This document shows, in pieces, positions 62,922 to 64,000 of a DNA stretch of 64,000 bases. The notes below the pieces were generated by a model. It ran no database searches. It saw nothing but the letters and a program-made list of their open reading frames with translations, and was not told where the DNA came from. The stretch covers positions 1 to 64,000 of the forward strand of contig CAZFVY010000021.1 in assembly GCA_964522665.1 (NCBI GenBank), in the 5' to 3' direction. The stretch's first letter is position 1; each line of letters opens with the position of its first letter. Made by a program: the position numbers and the translations under genes. This DNA comes from CAZFVY01 sp964522665. GTDB lineage: Bacteria > Verrucomicrobiota > Verrucomicrobiia > Limisphaerales > CAZFVY01.

Positions 62922-63654
62922 GCAAGCGGCGAAGGAAATCTTAGTACTTTACCGGCCCGGCGTGTCCCAGCCGACCGATTCGGAGTTCGCGGAGGCCATT
63001 GAACTGACTCGGCGCGATCGGGAGTTGGGCGAGTGGTTCGCGGCGCATTGCGCCTTTCAATCCGCCGTTCGGGCGCGTCTGCGGGAAGTCCCGGTCCCGG
63101 TGGCGTTGAAGGAACGGATCATCGCCAGCCGGACGCGTTGGCGTAAGATTCCGCGCTGGAACGGGCCGTGGGTCTGGGCGGCGGCCGCGGCGATGGTCCT
63201 GCTTTTCGGCCTGAGTCGCGCGTGGTTGGCGCCCGCGGATGCCGACGATTTTGGTCACTTTCGGGATAAAATGGCCCGCGTCGCGTTGCGCACGTATCGG
63301 ATGGACATGGTGACGAATGACCTGAACCAGATCCGCGGATTCTTGCGTACGAACGAGGCGCAGGCCGATTACGTCCTCTCGAAGCCTTTGGAGAAACTGC
63401 CCGGGTCAGGTTGCGCGATCTTGAAGTGGCACAATCGTCCGGTCACCCTGATTTGTTTCGACCTGGGCCTGCGGAAGCAGCTTTATCTTTTTGTCGTGAA
63501 CCGCAATTCGTTGCCGGGCGCGCCCCCGTCAACGTCCCCTGATTTTGAACAGGTCAATAAACTGATGACGGCCAGTTGGAGCGCGGGCGGCAAAACCTAC
63601 GTGCTCGCCGGCGTCGGTGACGAATCGATGCTCAAGCAATACCTCGACTATTAA
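62914..63654 (+). CDS. Putative membrane anti-sigma factor
   Basis: The 246-aa protein has a cytoplasmic N-terminal part of about 80 residues (RRDRELGEWFAAHCAFQSAVRARL-like), one transmembrane segment (VWAAAAAMVLLFGLSRAWLA) and a C-terminal extracytoplasmic part. The typical zinc-binding HxxxCxxC of ZAS anti-sigma factors is reduced: only HC (AAHCAF) is visible. The overlap with the ECF sigma gene and the topology support an anti-sigma role. The extracytoplasmic half (about residues 100-246) holds LKWHNRPVTLICFDLG and is not recognised. No release protease gene is near. Confidence 0.7.
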   Translation: MDRQAAKEILVLYRPGVSQPTDSEFAEAIELTRRDRELGEWFAAHCAFQSAVRARLREVPVPVALKERIIASRTRWRKIPRWNGPWVWAAAAAMVLLFGLSRAWLAPADADDFGHFRDKMARVALRTYRMDMVTNDLNQIRGFLRTNEAQADYVLSKPLEKLPGSGCAILKWHNRPVTLICFDLGLRKQLYLFVVNRNSLPGAPPSTSPDFEQVNKLMTASWSAGGKTYVLAGVGDESMLKQYLDY

Positions 63655-63788
63655 CGTCGGGTTTCCTGATCGATACGTGGAGCCCGGTGGCCGGCTTTGA
63701 TCGGTCGGCCGACAAGATCGATTTGCCGAGTTCCGCGCCGGGACGGTTCGTTCAAACTGATCGACCAAATTGACCGTCTTCGAGCGGC

Positions 63789-64000
63789 CTAAAGCTCGAT
63801 CAAGCCGATTTGCGCGGCGGCGTGGCGGGCGGCGCCGAGGAGCGCGGTCTTGTCATTCAAAATGACTTTGATCGGCATCGCCTGGAGAAGGGGACGCATC
63901 CGGCCGTATTGGAGAAACGCCTCGAAAAACGTGCCGTCTTTCAACTTCGTGATGATCTTGGGCGCGATGCCGCCGCCGACATAAACCCCGCCGGTCGCCA
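63789..64000 (-). CDS. glk: Glucokinase (C-terminal part, cut by window edge)
   Basis: Only the last 70 codons are present on the minus strand; the rest lies beyond 64000. The readable end is ATGGVYVGGGIAPKIITKL, then GTFFEAFLQYGRMRPLLQAM, KVILNDKTALLGAA and the end IGLIEL. This matches the C-terminal region of Glk-type glucokinases (PF02685). The enzyme phosphorylates glucose with ATP in the cytosol. It converges with the anti-sigma gene; the 134-bp gap contains only weak stems. Confidence 0.8.
   Translation of the reverse strand, partial: ATGGVYVGGGIAPKIITKLKDGTFFEAFLQYGRMRPLLQAMPIKVILNDKTALLGAARHAAAQIGLIEL

Overview
The window looks like a chromosomal segment of a Gram-negative bacterium of the Verrucomicrobia, probably near the Pedosphaera/Limisphaerales group. 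This rests on content, not on a marker gene: very large Asn/Thr-rich secreted proteins, many pseudopilins with FTLIELL starts, a pilin with the H-X9-DG C-terminal motif, secreted beta-helix, Calx-beta, RCC1 and Ig-repeat proteins, little use of strong Shine-Dalgarno sites, and moderately high GC. No rRNA, tRNA, CRISPR array, insertion sequence or prophage was found.

Layout. 0.3-0.8 kb: a flagellar chaperone (flgN-like, minus strand) with its own promoter and a leader hairpin. 1.6-24.2 kb: a long plus-strand block with two PilB/GspE ATPases flanking a PilT, then PilC/GspF, a strong terminator, a BrnT/BrnA toxin-antitoxin pair with a palindromic operator, six pseudopilins in G-G'-H-I-J-K order (the K-like one is 1249 aa) and a 2594-aa subtilisin-like protease. 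24.4-25.3 kb: a short flagellin. 25.4-33.9 kb (minus): rRNA methyltransferase, ilvD, an SMP-30 family protein, and a secreted astacin-type metalloprotease fused to a beta-helix. 34.3-38.9 kb: a LOG-family hydrolase and a deoxysugar operon (fucose isomerase-like, class II aldolase, rhamnulokinase). 39.2-42.8 kb: fabD-fabG-acpP-fabF. 42.9-47.4 kb: a GNAT protein and a giant Calx-beta/RCC1/Ig protein. 47.8-51.6 kb: SDR, GH88 and OYE-family genes. 51.6-53.1 kb: an S24/XRE regulator with a lipoprotein gene. 53.3-59.2 kb: aroE, prepilin peptidase, an EF-hand protein, a LytS/LytTR pair and aroC. 59.4-63.7 kb: a cupredoxin/Ig protein, an H-X9-DG pilin, and an ECF sigma factor with its putative anti-sigma factor. 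The window ends inside a glucokinase-like gene (minus).

How the parts fit. The ATPases, PilC, six pseudopilins and the prepilin peptidase at 54.2 kb form most of the cytoplasmic motor and pseudopilus of a type II secretion/type IV pilus-like machine. The subtilase next to the K-like tip protein is a natural candidate substrate. Four otherwise unrelated exported proteins (subtilase, astacin/beta-helix, RCC1/Calx-beta, cupredoxin) end in the same roughly 55-65-residue domain, which may be a common surface or sorting module. This shared C-terminus and the PilT-containing GspEFGHIJK-like operon are the most interesting aspects of the window. The rest is core metabolism (fatty acid, aromatic and branched-chain amino acid synthesis) and polysaccharide/deoxysugar use.
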